Below, piece by piece: positions 21,474 to 32,658 of a stretch of DNA of 64,000 bases. The translations under genes and the position numbers were made by a program. The notes beneath the pieces were generated by a model. It worked only from the letters and a program-made list of their open reading frames with translations. It searched no databases and was not told the origin of the DNA. The stretch is from Arion vulgaris. Taxonomy: Eukaryota; Mollusca; Gastropoda; Stylommatophora; Arionidae. The first letter of the stretch is position 1; every line of letters starts with the position of its first letter. The DNA lies in NCBI GenBank assembly GCA_020796225.1, contig CM036753.1:69927865-69991864 (forward strand), given 5' to 3'.

Positions 21474-21711
21474 TATCCTTCACAGGAAGTTGCCATCAAC
21501 CACGGTCAGATTTTCGATTCGTCGATTTACTAGGCACCACTTATATATTCGCAATTTTAGTTTGCCATTGCTTTCTGAACGGTGGGGTCTTTTTTTACCG
21601 ATTTGTAAAAATCCACGTGGACAAATTTGCTTCCAAATTGCCGGTCGCAGAGGTTGAACCAGATATGCTTGTGTTGTGATCGAGCTCATTACCGTTGAAG
21701 CTGCAGGCGTC
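21474..21711 (-). mobile_element. SINE-D copy
   Basis: Shares with 26355-26585 the 3' part (ccttcacaggaagttgcc... in plus sense) and the central agtttgccattgctttctga word, then a degenerate tRNA head near 21660-21710. Confidence 0.72.
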
Positions 21712-21742
21712 TACAATGATACTAACATTAATGCCACTACTA

Positions 21743-22000
21743 CAGGGTGTTCAAGATAATTGCAGCCCCATTGACAATTCGAAACTTGCCAGGTACACAT
21801 TGAGTTGTGTTTATTTACTATTTAAACCGGTTCTGATTAGCTCGTCCTACGTCACATTTGTTCATCGCCCCTTCCCGCACTACAATTACACACCGTCACA
21901 CAACCTTGACCTATTCTACGTCATAACTGAACCTTCTAATTTCCATATATATATACCAGATTAGCTTCATTCACGGGCTGCTTTTAAGTTGAACACCCTG
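21743..22000 (+). mobile_element. Mariner-like MITE with TA target duplication
   Basis: Starts CAGGGTGTTCAAGATAA and ends TTAAGTTGAACACCCTG, inverted repeats of about 14 bases plus a second matched block (gcagcc / ggctgc). TA dinucleotides lie outside both ends, as for Tc1/mariner elements. No transposase. A second copy in reverse lies at 27921. Confidence 0.85.
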
Positions 22001-22102
22001 TATTTAACACTTAAAATATCATATATATTTATTTCTTCAATTCTTAACCTTGAAAGACTACTAATATTCAGATAAATAATATTATTTATTACTTCAGTGT
22101 AG

Positions 22103-22356
22103 AGTCGGGGCCCGCAAGGCAAGCAACGAATAGTAACACTGCGACTTACAAGGCATGTCGTAAGAGACGACTGATGTGGGGGCCTAGGGAAGCTACCCTA
22201 GCAAATAAAAAGCATCGCAGAAATCGGATGTGCTGGCCTACTTATAGGTGTAAAACTGGGACAACGTGCAATCGCTCTTCGGCTCAGATCAGATACAAGT
22301 CACACAGAGTGGTTAACAAGTGGTCGATATGGTGCGTTCAAGACGAAGAAGAAGAA
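22103..22356 (+). mobile_element. SINE-E copy
   Basis: Full family order from tcggggcccgcaaggc to gacgaagaagaagaa. Target duplication uncertain (possibly aatattat). Confidence 0.82.
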
Positions 22357-23691
22357 TATTATATATTTCAAAACTCCTTATGTTGTTAAAAACAACTTCC
22401 TAGGGTTAGAAAACCCCCCAAAACCAGATACAAAACATCAGAATGGACAAAAGAATTGCAACGAAAGAAATGGAACATGAAGGTATGAACAACACCTGAG
22501 ACAGAATGTAGTATTTAGGCTGTAAACAAAATGGAATGAAGGGCGTTGTCATTTTTTAATAGACAATACTTGTACAAATATCAGTAACTATTTCGGGTGA
22601 GTTACCTTTACAGCTGATACCATTCTCATGACATGGTGAGAGTGGGGTCGACAAAATAGATAGAAGATATGGAGAGAAACAGAGAGAGAGATATACATTT
22701 CTGTCAAATTAAACCACACCCAATTCAATAGGAAAAACATGTAAATGTGAATTCTTATTAATAATAGGTTACATGCTCTAAAAGAGAATCCCCAGAATAA
22801 AAAGATGCACAATTTATTGTAAACTTTACTTGTGGGTGGAGCTGGATTTAACGTTTGTTTTGATGTCAATTCAGAGATTGTCAAAGTATAAAACTGGCAC
22901 TAAACAGGCTAGACGCAGGACAGGGCGTTCAATGTTATATTTATCTTTTTTTTTTTTTTTTTAAATACGAATATTAATCAAAGCCTACGTAAAGCCGATA
23001 ATGTTTTCGTATCCTCCAGTAACAGCTGGGCGGGACGATATGGATATAGAAAGTTGCACTTGTTTAATTCCTCATAAAGTCGGAAGGATTAAGTGTTTAA
23101 ATAGACACATTTGCGTGGGAGAAGCATTTATTAAGAGAGAGAAATGTCCCGCGATGTTGTGATTATTATTGAACAAAGACACATATCAGACAGTCGCAGG
23201 AGACCAGAACTGTTAGGGTTCAAGACGTCATCGGAATCTGATTCTGGCCCAAAATAAAGTATGTTGAGACATCATTGAAATGTAAATTTGTTGCATGCCA
23301 AGGAAAGTACCGGAACCTTTGTTGAGGGACATGTAATATAAGCTGAGAAGTTATTTAAGAGATAGTACTGTTGCACCTGGTGTTGTAAACTAAAGATTGT
23401 TTTAAGTATTTAAGCACCACTTACACGTTCAGTAGTTTGTCATTGCTTTCTGAGCGCTTTTCATTACATTTTCTATTTTGAATTATCTTGAAGAGTTTTA
23501 TCAATCATGCAATTAATCGGGCTGACGCTCACGCAGTCTGCAAAATCCATGTAATATTTATATTTTGACAGCTTTATACAAAGTGATGTATACGAGTGTT
23601 TCGGTATGTAGTAGTTATTTAGGCTAGAAGGTTAATTAAGTAATAGTAGTTAATTAGGCTAGAATCCATTAGTAATGACGGAACCAAATTA
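22357..23691. other. Unassigned spacer with a SINE-D scrap
   Basis: Mostly unrecognised AT-rich DNA with a T-run at 22947-22962. A scrap caccacttacacgttcagta ... cattgctttctgagc at 23411-23457 belongs to SINE-D. Confidence 0.45.
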
Positions 23692-23995
23692 ATAATAATA
23701 ATAATAATAATTCCTCTCGTACCGTTATAAGTTACATAGAGCCTGCAAACAATTTCTCCGTACCGCTCTATCCTGGGCAACTCGCTCAATCTCCTCCATT
23801 GAACTAAGACCGATATTTCTTGCCTCTCTCAGCAAAGATCGTTGCATGGTCTCCTTAGGTCGTTCTCTCTTTCTTGAACCTTTTGCATCCCACTTCAATG
23901 CCTGGTTTGATATTCTTTGATCATTTTTTCTCAAGATGTATCCAACATATCTCCATCTTCTCCTTCGTATAACAGTTGTTGCTAGTGGTTGACCA
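23692..23995 (-). pseudogene. L-RT1 LINE 3' end, 5'-truncated insertion
   Basis: The minus strand codes [60 protein letters not shown] and [20 protein letters not shown], then an (ATT)n tail. A 12-bp duplication ggaaYcaaatta (one mismatch) flanks it at 23680-23691 and 23996-24007. Confidence 0.88.
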
Positions 23996-24149
23996 GGAAT
24001 CAAATTAGAAACTTGAATATAGTTCATTATCATACTATGAAGGTATTTTGAAGTTTTAGACATTGTGCTTCATTCAAAAAAAATGTAAGTGACATTTTGA
24101 ATAAGTACGAAAACATAATACATCACATTCAACGCGCTAATACGCCTGT

Positions 24150-24390
24150 GTGGTGCCGAGACCTGCAAGAGAAGCAAAGCATAGTACCACTGCGACCTGC
24201 AAGATATGTTGTTAGAGGCGACTGATGTAGGACCTAGGGAAGCTACCCTAGTAAATAAAAGCATTGCAGAAATCGGATGTGCTGGCCTACTTGTATGTGC
24301 ATAACTGGCACAACGTACAATCTCTCTTAGGCTCAGATCACGTACAAATAACAAAGAGTAGTTAAGTCGATATGGAGCGTTCGAAGAAGA
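24150..24390 (+). mobile_element. SINE-E copy
   Basis: From gtggtgccgagacctgcaag to gcgttcgaagaagaagaa in family order. A 43-bp array starts right after its tail. Confidence 0.85.
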
Positions 24391-24394
24391 AGAA

Positions 24395-25362
24395 TATATT
24401 GTTACACATGTGTCTGATTGTACGTAGGGTAATGGTATGTGTTGTTACAGTTGTGTCTGATTGTACGTAGGGAAATGGTATGTGTTGTTACAGTTGTGTC
24501 TGATTGTACGTAGGGAAATGGTATGTGTTGTTACAGTTGTGTCTGATTGTACGTAGGGAAATGGTATGTGTTGTTACACATGTGTCTGATTGTACGTAGG
24601 GTAATGTTATGTGTTGTTACACATGTGTCTGATTGTAAGTAGGGTAATGGTATGTGTTGTTACACATGTGTCTGATTGTAAGTAGGGTAATGGTATGTGT
24701 TGTTACACATGTGTCTGATTGTAAGTAGGGTAATGGTATGTGTTGTTACAGTTGTGTCTGATTGTACGTAGGGTAATGGTATGTGTTGTTACACATGTGT
24801 CTGATTGTACGTAGGGAAATGGTATGTGTTGTTACACATGTGTCTGATTGTAAGTAGGGTAATGGTATGTGTTGTTACACATGTGTCTGATTGTAAGTAG
24901 GGTAATGGTATGTGTTGTTACACATGTGTCTGATTGTAAGTAGGGTAATGGTATGTGTTGTTACACATGTGTCTGATTGTAAGTAGGGTAATGGTATGTG
25001 TTGTTACACATGTGTCTGATTATCGTAGGGTAATGGTATGTGTTGTTACACATGTGTCTGATTGTAAGTAGGGTAATGGTATGTGTTGTTACACATGTGT
25101 CTGATTGTACGTAGGGTAATGGTATGTGTTGTTACACATGTGTCTGATTGTAAGTAGGGTAATGGTATGTGTTGTTACACATGTGTCTGATTGTACGTAG
25201 GGTAATGGTATGTGTTGTTACAGTTGTGTCTGATTGTACGTAGGGTAATGGTATGTGTTGTTACACATGTGTCTGATTGTACGTAGGGTAAGGGTATGTG
25301 TTGTTGCAGTTGTGTCTGATTGTACGTAGGGAAATGGTATGTGTTGTTGCAGTTGTGTCTTA
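24395..25362. repeat. 43-bp minisatellite, about 22 copies
   Basis: Unit ttgttacacatgtgtctgat then tgtaagtagggtaatggtatgtg. Two linked variants occur: cacatg or cagttg near the start, and gtaagtagg or gtacgtagg later, with gaaatgg in a subset clustered at the left end. Confidence 0.95.
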
Positions 25363-25445
25363 ACCTCCTGGATTTCCTTGTTTCGTCAAGTTTGTGACTT
25401 TCTCTACTGTCAATAAGTCTTCTATATATTCTCTCCATTAGTTAT

Positions 25446-25611
25446 CAGTGACGACTCGTCATTAAGGGCCAGTAATGCCGGACCCGGCCAAAATTAAGGT
25501 GTAAAGTGTATTTATTATTTTATAAATTAAAATATATCCTAACCGAAACCATGATTTTTCGGAAAATTTCTTACTGGCCCCACCAGCAAAAAGGATCATG
25601 AGCCGCCACTG
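25446..25611. mobile_element. hAT-type MITE, older copy
   Basis: Ends CAGTGACGACTCGTCATTAA and ...GATCATGAGCCGCCACTG. Same body as 43059 (ccaaaattaa, gtgtaaagtgtattt, accatgatttttc, tggccccacca). The flanking 8-bp duplication is worn. Confidence 0.8.
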
Positions 25612-25892
25612 GTTATTATACTGGCCATTTCATTTCTTATGTTTCCACAGAGAGACCTGCTATTTACTGTAGAACTAATTTAGATTTCTGAACAGCAAAC
25701 TGATTTTATGCCTTATATTCTGTCTGGATGAGTTTGTCTTGTTTCGGAAATGAGATGGTCAAGTAAGCGAATCTTGTCTAGCTTAAAGAACGGCCTTCTC
25801 TATAATGATGGCCGTGCTTAAAGACGATATTTTGTTGGGTCACATGTTAGTTGCGGAAAATCCGTACGGCTGCAAAATAGTTGTTGCTTCTT

Positions 25893-25980
25893 CTCTTCTT
25901 CTTCTTCTTCGTTTTTAATTCAGGCGTTAGACATGACGCCTGGTATGGCGCTTCTGACTGATTTTTGCGTGAAGGCCTGC
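25893..25980 (-). mobile_element. SINE-H copy with GAA tail
   Basis: Plus-sense cttcttcttcgtttttaatt, caggcgttagacatgacgcc, tggcgcttctgactgattt and gcgtgaaggcctgc match the family in complement. The 5' part is missing. Confidence 0.72.
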
Positions 25981-26354
25981 TTCTACGATTCGACTTGTGA
26001 ACTTCTCTGAAGTCTGTGCATGTTTCTCATTATGCTAGATAATTTGTTTTTCCATTTCGGACTAATTTTGGATTCTGTAGTTTGTTTGAGAGTGACAACG
26101 CTGCACATGTTGTTTTCTTTTCATTTATTCTCATTAGCCACACCTTGGCCTAATCTTCATGCATTGAAATAGCTAGCTGGATCCTGCTGTTTGCTTTAGT
26201 GAGATATTCTTCAGTAAATATCCTGTTTTGTATACATTGGAAAAAGAATACAGAGAGATGCAAATAGTGAAATAGAAGTTAGGAAGAGCATAGAAATGGT
26301 CTAAATTATATTTAATAACTTGAGAAAATGTGTTTAAAGTAATAAAAGTTAATT
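25981..26354. other. Unassigned spacer
   Basis: No element recognised. Confidence 0.35.
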
Positions 26355-26585
26355 GCATATCCTTTACAGGACTTTGCGAATCAACCCCAGCTTTTAAACA
26401 CTGTGATTTTTCTAGGCATTATTACGTTCAGTAGTTTGCCATTGCTTTCTGGACGGGTGGTGCCATCGTCCTTTTGTAAAAATCTACGCGAAACAATTTG
26501 CAACCAAACTGTCTGCAGCGTGATTCAAACTCAGAACGTCGGGGTTAAAAGACCGAGTCAATATCCCTGAGCCACAGACGCCACC
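26355..26585 (-). mobile_element. SINE-D copy, full length
   Basis: The minus strand starts gtggcgtctgtggctcaggg (A box) and has TTTGAATCACGC as a worn B box. The body includes tggcaaactactgaacgtaa, and the 3' end is cctgtaaaggat. Confidence 0.75.
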
Positions 26586-26699
26586 TTAAAGTAATAAGCT
26601 TTCAGAAAATGAGAACAATCAAGTGTTACATATTATTATTACTGTATGAGAAACGTAGACAATAAAAAAGCTGATTTAAAAACATAATTATGTCGCTCG

Positions 26700-26765
26700 T
26701 GGGATTTCGGGGCCCGCAAGGGAACAAAGAATAGTACCACTGCGACCTACAAGGCATGTCGTAAG
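26700..26765 (+). mobile_element. SINE-E 5' fragment
   Basis: ttcggggcccgcaagggaac to ggcatgtcgtaagag, then cut off. Confidence 0.75.
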
Positions 26766-27203
26766 AGTAATTAATTCGTCTATATACAACAATACTGGAA
26801 TGCGAAGTCACGTGACCGGTTGTGGTCTGATTTCTCATATTGTTTACCTGAGTCCGCGGCCGTATGAGTTTATAGTTGGCTGTGGTTTAACATGATATCT
26901 CTTAGATAGACTGCTATCAAAGGTTACCCAAAAATAGCGTTGTCAGTCCCGACGGTCAATTGCCTGCCTCCATATTAAGACTGCGCCTGTTAACAAAACA
27001 TTTCGATAGTGCTTGCAATAACCCAAGGTTGAGTTTGTGTTTATTACGTTTATATAATCTCTACAGTGACTGCACTGCATTCATTTATCTTTCTCTGTGT
27101 CTCTGTCTCTCTCTCTTTCCCTCTCTCTCTCTCTCTCTCTCATCTAGCCTGTGACTCCCTTAGCGCTTAAGGCAGCAACAAATGCACGTAACAAAAATAT
27201 TAT
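26766..27203. other. Unassigned spacer with (TC)n run
   Basis: A (TC)n tract at 27090-27142 is the only clear structure. Confidence 0.4.
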
Positions 27204-27780
27204 TCATATTTTCATCATCAAATAGCCTGGAGAAAGCAGAACTGTGACGTCCTAACAGTCCTTCGGAATGTCTCTTTCTCTTTCTCTCATAGATTAGATG
27301 TCCTTCACCAGTGTGCTCCCGGGGCCCGCAAGGGAGCAAAGAATAGTACCACTGCAACCTACAATGCATGTCGTAAGAGGCGACTGATGTAGGACCTAGG
27401 GATACTGCCCTAGTAAATAAAAAGCATCGCAGAAATCGGATGTGCTGGCCTACTTGTAGGCTCATAACTGGCACAATGTACAATCGCTCTTGGGCTCAGA
27501 TCACATACAAATCACACAGCGTCGTTGACAAGAGGTCAATATGGAGCGTTCGAAGAAGAAGATGTCCTTGCAGTCGTTACGGTCAAGTTATCATTTACAT
27601 CCTGAATTCATCTTCTGTGTGGTCTTCCTTATCTCCTCTTTTCTGGGATGATGCCTTACATACTGGCCTTATCCAATCCTTCGTGTATTTTTATATGTTT
27701 AAATTACTTCAATTTTTGTTATATTTTTATTTGCAGCAACAGTCAGTTTTCTTTGATTTTTAGTTCTTTCTTGAAAGATC
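27204..27780 (-). pseudogene. L-RT6 LINE 3' end, split by a SINE
   Basis: Two pieces, 27204-27305 and 27570-27780, line up with the uninterrupted copy at 45731-46019. In between sits a SINE-E. The tail at the left is (ATG/GAT)n in complement, then ctattt. Confidence 0.8.
27306..27559 (+). mobile_element. SINE-E nested in a LINE
   Basis: Flanked by the 10-bp direct repeat agatgtcctt at 27296-27305 and 27560-27569, both inside LINE sequence. Runs from ccggggcccgcaagggagc to ttcgaagaaga. Confidence 0.9.
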
Positions 27781-27920
27781 TATTTGTTCTCTTCTCTGTC
27801 CATGATATACGGGAAACTATTCCGTAACACTTATATTCAAAAACACATATACTATAGCCAAAATATATCCTGATCACACAGAAATAAGGGGAAAGTGTTT
27901 CGTCAAGAAATAATATTTAT

Positions 27921-28173
27921 TTCAACTAGATAATTGCAGCCCGTGAATGGAGCTAATCTGGCATATCTGTATGGAAATGAGAAGGTTCAGTTATGACGTA
28001 GTATAGGTCAAGGTTGTGTGACGGTGTGTACTTGTAGTGCGGGAAGGGCGATGAACAAATGTGACGTAGGACGAGCTAGTCAGAACCGGTTTAAATAGTA
28101 AATAAACACAACTCAATTTGTACCTGGCAACTTTCGAATTTTCAATGGGGCTGCAATTATCTTGAACACCCTG
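27921..28173 (-). mobile_element. Mariner-like MITE, second copy, inverted
   Basis: Reverse complement of 21743-22000 over nearly its whole length (ggagctaatctgg, gtcaaggttgtgtgacggtg, accggtttaaatag). The right end is CTTGAACACCCTG followed by TA. The left terminal 10 bases have decayed. Confidence 0.85.
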
Positions 28174-28431
28174 TAGATGATATATTTTTGGCAACTTCCG
28201 TTACTACAGCTAAATTCTAACATGTACTTTCTTGTTAGGTGTACGCATGTATTTTGTAAGAAGGTTAAGTTGATGGCCTATCGGCACGTATCCCTGTTGA
28301 AGTGGCATCTTATAAATGTACGTACTTCTACTGCAATGATAAATGTATGCGCAATGGATATCTATCTTGCAGTATTATTCTGTGCCATGACGACTAGAAT
28401 CACGGATCTCCATCAACGATTGTCTAAATTA

Positions 28432-28480
28432 ATGACCATCATTTCGATTGTAGTGTGTCTCCTTGCCATGACAATCAACG
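28432..28480 (+). other. Possible signal-peptide first exon (weak)
   Basis: ATG starts MTIISIVVCLLAMTING, a typical hydrophobic secretion signal, and is followed by G/gtaaat, a good splice donor. I find no matching downstream exon, so this may be chance. Confidence 0.2.
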
Positions 28481-28544
28481 GTAAATAATTATCTTTCTCT
28501 CTCTTACGCTCTGTCATATTATGTATAACAACATCTTAAGGGCA

Positions 28545-28612
28545 ATGACAGCTTAGTAATTAGTACTCTCGTTTCTTATACGAGTGGTCCGGGTTCACTT
28601 CCACAGTGAGAG
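28545..28612 (+). mobile_element. tRNA-like SINE head
   Basis: ACAGCTTAGTAATTAG (A-box like) and GGGTTCACTTCC (B box) at tRNA spacing with a non-pairing acceptor stem. Confidence 0.5.
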
Positions 28613-28664
28613 GGGAATTTTTTTAAATATAGGTACAGCCATATTTGGATACCAGAGTCACGGA

Positions 28665-28926
28665 TGTGTTGCTGGGATCCATGGGAGGAGCAAAGAGAAG
28701 TAAAAATGCGACCTACATGGCATGTCGAAAGAGGCAACTGAAGTAGGGGTCTAGGAAAGCTACCCTAGTAAATAAATAGCGTCGCAGAAATCGGATATGC
28801 TGGCCCACTTGTAGGTGCACAACTGGCACAACATACAATCACTTTTAGGCTCGGATCACATACAAATCACAAAGAGTGGTTAACAAGTGGTCGATATGGA
28901 GCGTTCGAAGAAGAAGAAGAAGAAGG
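28665..28926 (+). mobile_element. SINE-E copy
   Basis: From gttgctgggatccatgggag to ttcgaagaagaagaagaag; 5' end degenerate. Confidence 0.8.
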
Positions 28927-29440
28927 ATACAATAAAAGCACCGGGATGTAAAGGTGGTATCATAATGTTGACCGTATAACTTATCGTTGGTTGATGGTCA
29001 ATGAAAGATACGAGTTCAATATCGCATTTCAAAATATACCTCACTATATATACCTACGCAAGTATATATGAACCTTGGTTCATTTGGTTTCTTTTTTTTT
29101 AAAACTGTCTTTTGTTTCCATTTTATATGTAAGAAACTATGTGTCCATTCTTCCAGCAGCATTCATCACAAAACTAGTTGTCATCTTCATGGATCTCTGA
29201 ATTACTAGAAATTTATGAGACAACAAAAAGTAAATAGAGCCCTTAAACAAAACGACAGTTCCTTGAAACATAAGTACGTTCAGATAAATCGGGAAATCGG
29301 AAATTCCCGTTGAAGTTCGGTAACTTTTACTTAAATTTGAAAGAACACTGTAAGCTTTATTGCAAAATTGCAAGTTTCTACGAGTCCATGTTATTGATGC
29401 AAATTGTGAATAATACTGATGTCCCTTAGTGTTAAACTCA
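28927..29440. other. Unassigned spacer
   Basis: No element recognised. Confidence 0.35.
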
Positions 29441-29444
29441 ATTA

Positions 29445-29625
29445 GGAGGTTTCTAAATCGAAGTGGTTAAGACGCTTTGCCTATCGTTATGAAGTTCCTG
29501 CTTTGCACAACACTCTCGACAGCTGGCGTGCCATTTCTGCAAATAGGGACGCAGCCATTTTAGGAAACCCGGTGTAATGAAGTCAATCCTTCGCCTCCAG
29601 ACCCTTTTTAAACTCAAATTGTGAC
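29445..29625 (+). mobile_element. SINE-C fragment
   Basis: A partial tRNA-like head (aagtggttaagacgctttgcc) joins the SINE-C body (gaagttcctgctttgcacaa, tggcgtgccatttctgc, aatgaagtcaatccttcg). The B-box part is deleted. Confidence 0.7.
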
Positions 29626-29849
29626 ATTAATTGATTGATTGGTAGAACCATCATCATTGCACTTCAGTGAGTAGCCATGTGTGCTCCGATCTCTTTCTTA
29701 CACATGAAGATTGCATATGCAGTGTGCGAACTAGGCAACAATGGCGAGGGTTCCTATGTAATTTAAAAATGGTGCAAACATTTTTGTAGGAATTTTATTT
29801 TTTTATTTTTCTAATGAATTTTGTCCGGGCAGCGGATTTCCAGCCTGCT

Positions 29850-31359
29850 TGTAGAAGGCATAAGGCATGTAGTCAGTTCCAGCCCCAGGTGGCAGCTAGG
29901 AGACCAGACAAGTAGTTTACGTTGTAGATATTTTATTAGTAGAGATTTAGTGCTTGAACGCCAATGACACTCTCTAAGCAGAATGGTAACACTAGGTAAA
30001 GACTTTGACGTAGTAAGAAAAGCGATCGACGTAGTGTTGTGGAGAGACAGATAGCAACGGTAAGTAAACAAGGATATACCGATACAAACGTTTGACATGG
30101 AAGAACATGTTTGATATATTGTCTACGAATCACATCAATTAAACATGTCTTTGAACAACTACCCATGGTTGTCAAATATATTCAAAGTTATGTATGAAAG
30201 ACATTAGTAGAGAGAGAAAACACTACTAGTGTCACCGGACTTTGGAAAGGAACCACTATCGTTTTATATAAATATATATATTTGATGAGAATGATGATGG
30301 ACTCGAATAAAGGAACAAGTAAAGGAACAAGTAAAGGAACAAGTAAAGGAACAAGTAAAGGAACAAGTGAAGGCACAGATAAAGGAACAAGTAAAGGAAC
30401 AAGTGAAGGCACAAGTAAAGGAACAAGTAAAGGAGCAAGTGAAGGAACAAGTAAAGGAACAAGTAAAGGAACAAGTGAAGGCACAGATAAAGGAACAAGT
30501 AAAGGAACAAGTGAAGGCACAAGTAAAGGAACAAGTAAAGGAACAAGTGAAGGAACAAGTAAAGGAACAAGTAAAGGAACAAGTAAAGGAACAAGTAAAG
30601 GAACAAGTAAAGGAACAAGTAAAGGAACAAGTAAAGGAACAAGTGAAGGCACAGATAAAGGAACAAGTAAAGGAACAAGTGAAGGCACAAGTAAAGGAAC
30701 AAGTAAAGGAGCAAGTGAAGGAACAAGTAAAGGAACAAGTAAAGGAACAAGTGAAGGCACAGATAAAGGAACAAGTAAAGGAACAAGTGAAGGCACAAGT
30801 AAAGGAACAAGTAAAGGAACAAGTGAAGGAACAAGTAAAGGAACAAGTAAAGGAACAAGTAAAGGAACAAGTAAAGGAACAAGTGAAGGCACAGATAAAG
30901 GAACAAGTAAAGGAACAAGTAAAGGAACAAGTAAAGGAACAAGTAAAGGAACAAGTAAAGGAACAAGTGAAGGCACAGATAAAGGAACAAGTAAAGGAAC
31001 AAGTAAAGGAACAAGTAAAGGAACAGATAAAGAGGCAAATAAAGGAACTACGGAAACTATGAGGATACAGTATTATAGAATAAAGAATACTTGGAGGGAA
31101 TCTAGCCACAACGGTTGTAATTACAACTAACCAAGCCGCTGATCCGCCATCTCACTCACCCGCCACACAACAATAGCCAAAGCAACAGCAACCAAGACCA
31201 ATTCATTCTTCATTATTATAATCTGGTGGCAGCAAGTTTTCCACTACCAAAATAGTATGGGGATCAGAATAATAATATAATAACAACGAACGAGCAGCAC
31301 CCCTAGGGGTCTATACTGATATCAATACAACGAACAGCAACACCCCCCATACTACTACA
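29850..31359. mobile_element. 1.5-kb TG...CA insertion with 4-bp target duplication
   Basis: Begins TGTAGAAGGCATAAGG and ends CATACTACTACA, with 5-bp inverted ends TGTAG/CTACA. tgct lies on both sides (29846-29849, 31360-31363). Such ends fit a solo LTR of a Ty3/gypsy-type element. Against this, a primer-binding-site-like tctggtggcagcaag sits at 31200, and most of the length is a 12-bp array. No protein domains. The superfamily is unproven. Confidence 0.65.
30305..31045. repeat. 12-bp tandem array with a 276-bp higher-order duplication
   Basis: Unit ggaacaagtaaa with variants ggaacaagtgaa, ggcacaagtaaa, ggcacagataaa and ggagcaagtgaa. Rare variants recur 276 bases apart (ggcacagat at 30372 and 30648, ggagcaag at about 30431 and 30707). 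It is free of stops in most frames (plus strand KGTSKGTSEGT), from composition alone. Confidence 0.93.
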
Positions 31360-31578
31360 TGCTCTTCTCGATTTTGAGCTGCCAATAGTTCTTTTTCGTG
31401 CTTAAATTGAAAATGGAACCTATATTTTCTCGTCTATCTCCGATATGACTAGGAACTCGATCTCACCTACACTGAAATCATGAATCTCTAGGAAAATATC
31501 AAAATTGTGACAAAATATAACCTTTGTTTTCATGTGTTGTGTGTGTTTTGTTTTTCTTTTTTAATGAATTCCTCTTAA

Positions 31579-31712
31579 CCCTTTCACTCCGCAATTATTA
31601 TTGACATACGTATGCTTTTATATTGCATATAACTGAATTAACCAGTATACTGACTTTGTGTCATATAAAAAAATACAGTAAGCCAGTGTATCAACTCAGA
31701 AGGATGAAAGGG
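31579..31712. mobile_element. piggyBac-like MITE
   Basis: 134 bases between TTAA at 31575-31578 and 31713-31716. Ends CCCTTTCACTCC and GGATGAAAGGG are inverted repeats. A right-end piece of a relative lies at 40580-40662. Confidence 0.8.
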
Positions 31713-31716
31713 TTAA

Positions 31717-32261
31717 TCTTACAATACCAAAATGAAAGTATCACGGGACATGAGACTGTTGATTTCCGGGAATGTCCACTTAAACTGAACGGACTTATAT
31801 TACAGAGGAATGTGAATGAAAAGAAGAACATGAAGCTGGAACATGTTCGTTAGTTGCCACAGTCACTTTCTTGTTATATTGAGAGCTTGTGTAGGAGTTC
31901 TGTTGTGTAATGGACTTTACATTCAACACAGGAAGCATAGATTTAATGTACAGATATAAAGTTATTTATGATTTAAGTTTAGAAACTGTAGATTTGTAAG
32001 TTAAGCTAGTCGGTATCAATGATAATATCTACTGTATTTCAAGTTGAAGCTAGTCCTGAGTGCTAAATGAGGGAATCAACGAATAACTTAATATGAGGTC
32101 ACCAAAAGCAAATTTGATAACTCTCTGCGCTAGTGATGGCATGTCGTAGAAATTCCGTGGTTCGATGCCGTCTTGGGTCAAAAATTGTTGGTGTGTACAC
32201 GGTATTCGGTTGGACTACATGAAACCCTAGTCCTTTACTTAAGTATCTAAATTATAGGTAC
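31717..32261. other. Spacer with a tRNA-like SINE scrap
   Basis: A B-box-like GGTTCGATGCC near 32160 preceded by tagtgatggcatgtcg suggests a worn SINE head at 32105-32175. Otherwise nothing recognised. Confidence 0.4.
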
Positions 32262-32395
32262 CTCTGAAGTCCAAGATGGGCTCACCTGAATGGCGAGGGA
32301 CACTGGTTATAAAGAAGCAAGCCTTCACGCAAAATTTAGTCGAAGGTTCCATATTAGTGGTCATGGCTAAGCCTGAATTCATAGCGGGCGAATAA
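32262..32395 (+). mobile_element. SINE-H copy
   Basis: cctctgaagtcc, tgaatggcgagggacactgg, aagcaagccttcacgcaaaa and ggctaagcctgaattc in order. Tail only gggcgaataaataaaaat. Confidence 0.72.
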
Positions 32396-32658
32396 ATAAA
32401 AATATTAATGCTCGATCCAAAACGCTCGGCGTTAGCTGGAAGATAGTTTTGTTTCCTTTGCAGATGTTTACTTTCTGCCTTTTTTTTCCCTTAACCACGA
32501 ATTGTTACCTTTTTTTTACGGAAAGTTTCTAAATCCACATGTATGTCGGCAGATGCAGCTTTGTAAAGTTGGGATTTACTCATTTATTTTTACCTACAAA
32601 TTTGATGACATAGTGCTCTCATGACCTGAAGCTTTCTCCTGTTGAATCCAGCATTGAA

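Larger units (their letters stand above)
29631..31500 (-). mobile_element. SINE-A copy split by a 1.5-kb insertion
   Basis: 29631-29849 holds the tail half and 31360-31500 the next part of the same SINE-A. Removing 29850-31359 plus one copy of tgct restores the order of the copies at 545 and 40782. The tRNA head is missing beyond 31500. Confidence 0.85.

Noticed and set aside
30282..31130. Open frames of 230-280 codons on both strands
   Set aside because: 12-bp repeat lacking stops in most frames; composition explains them.
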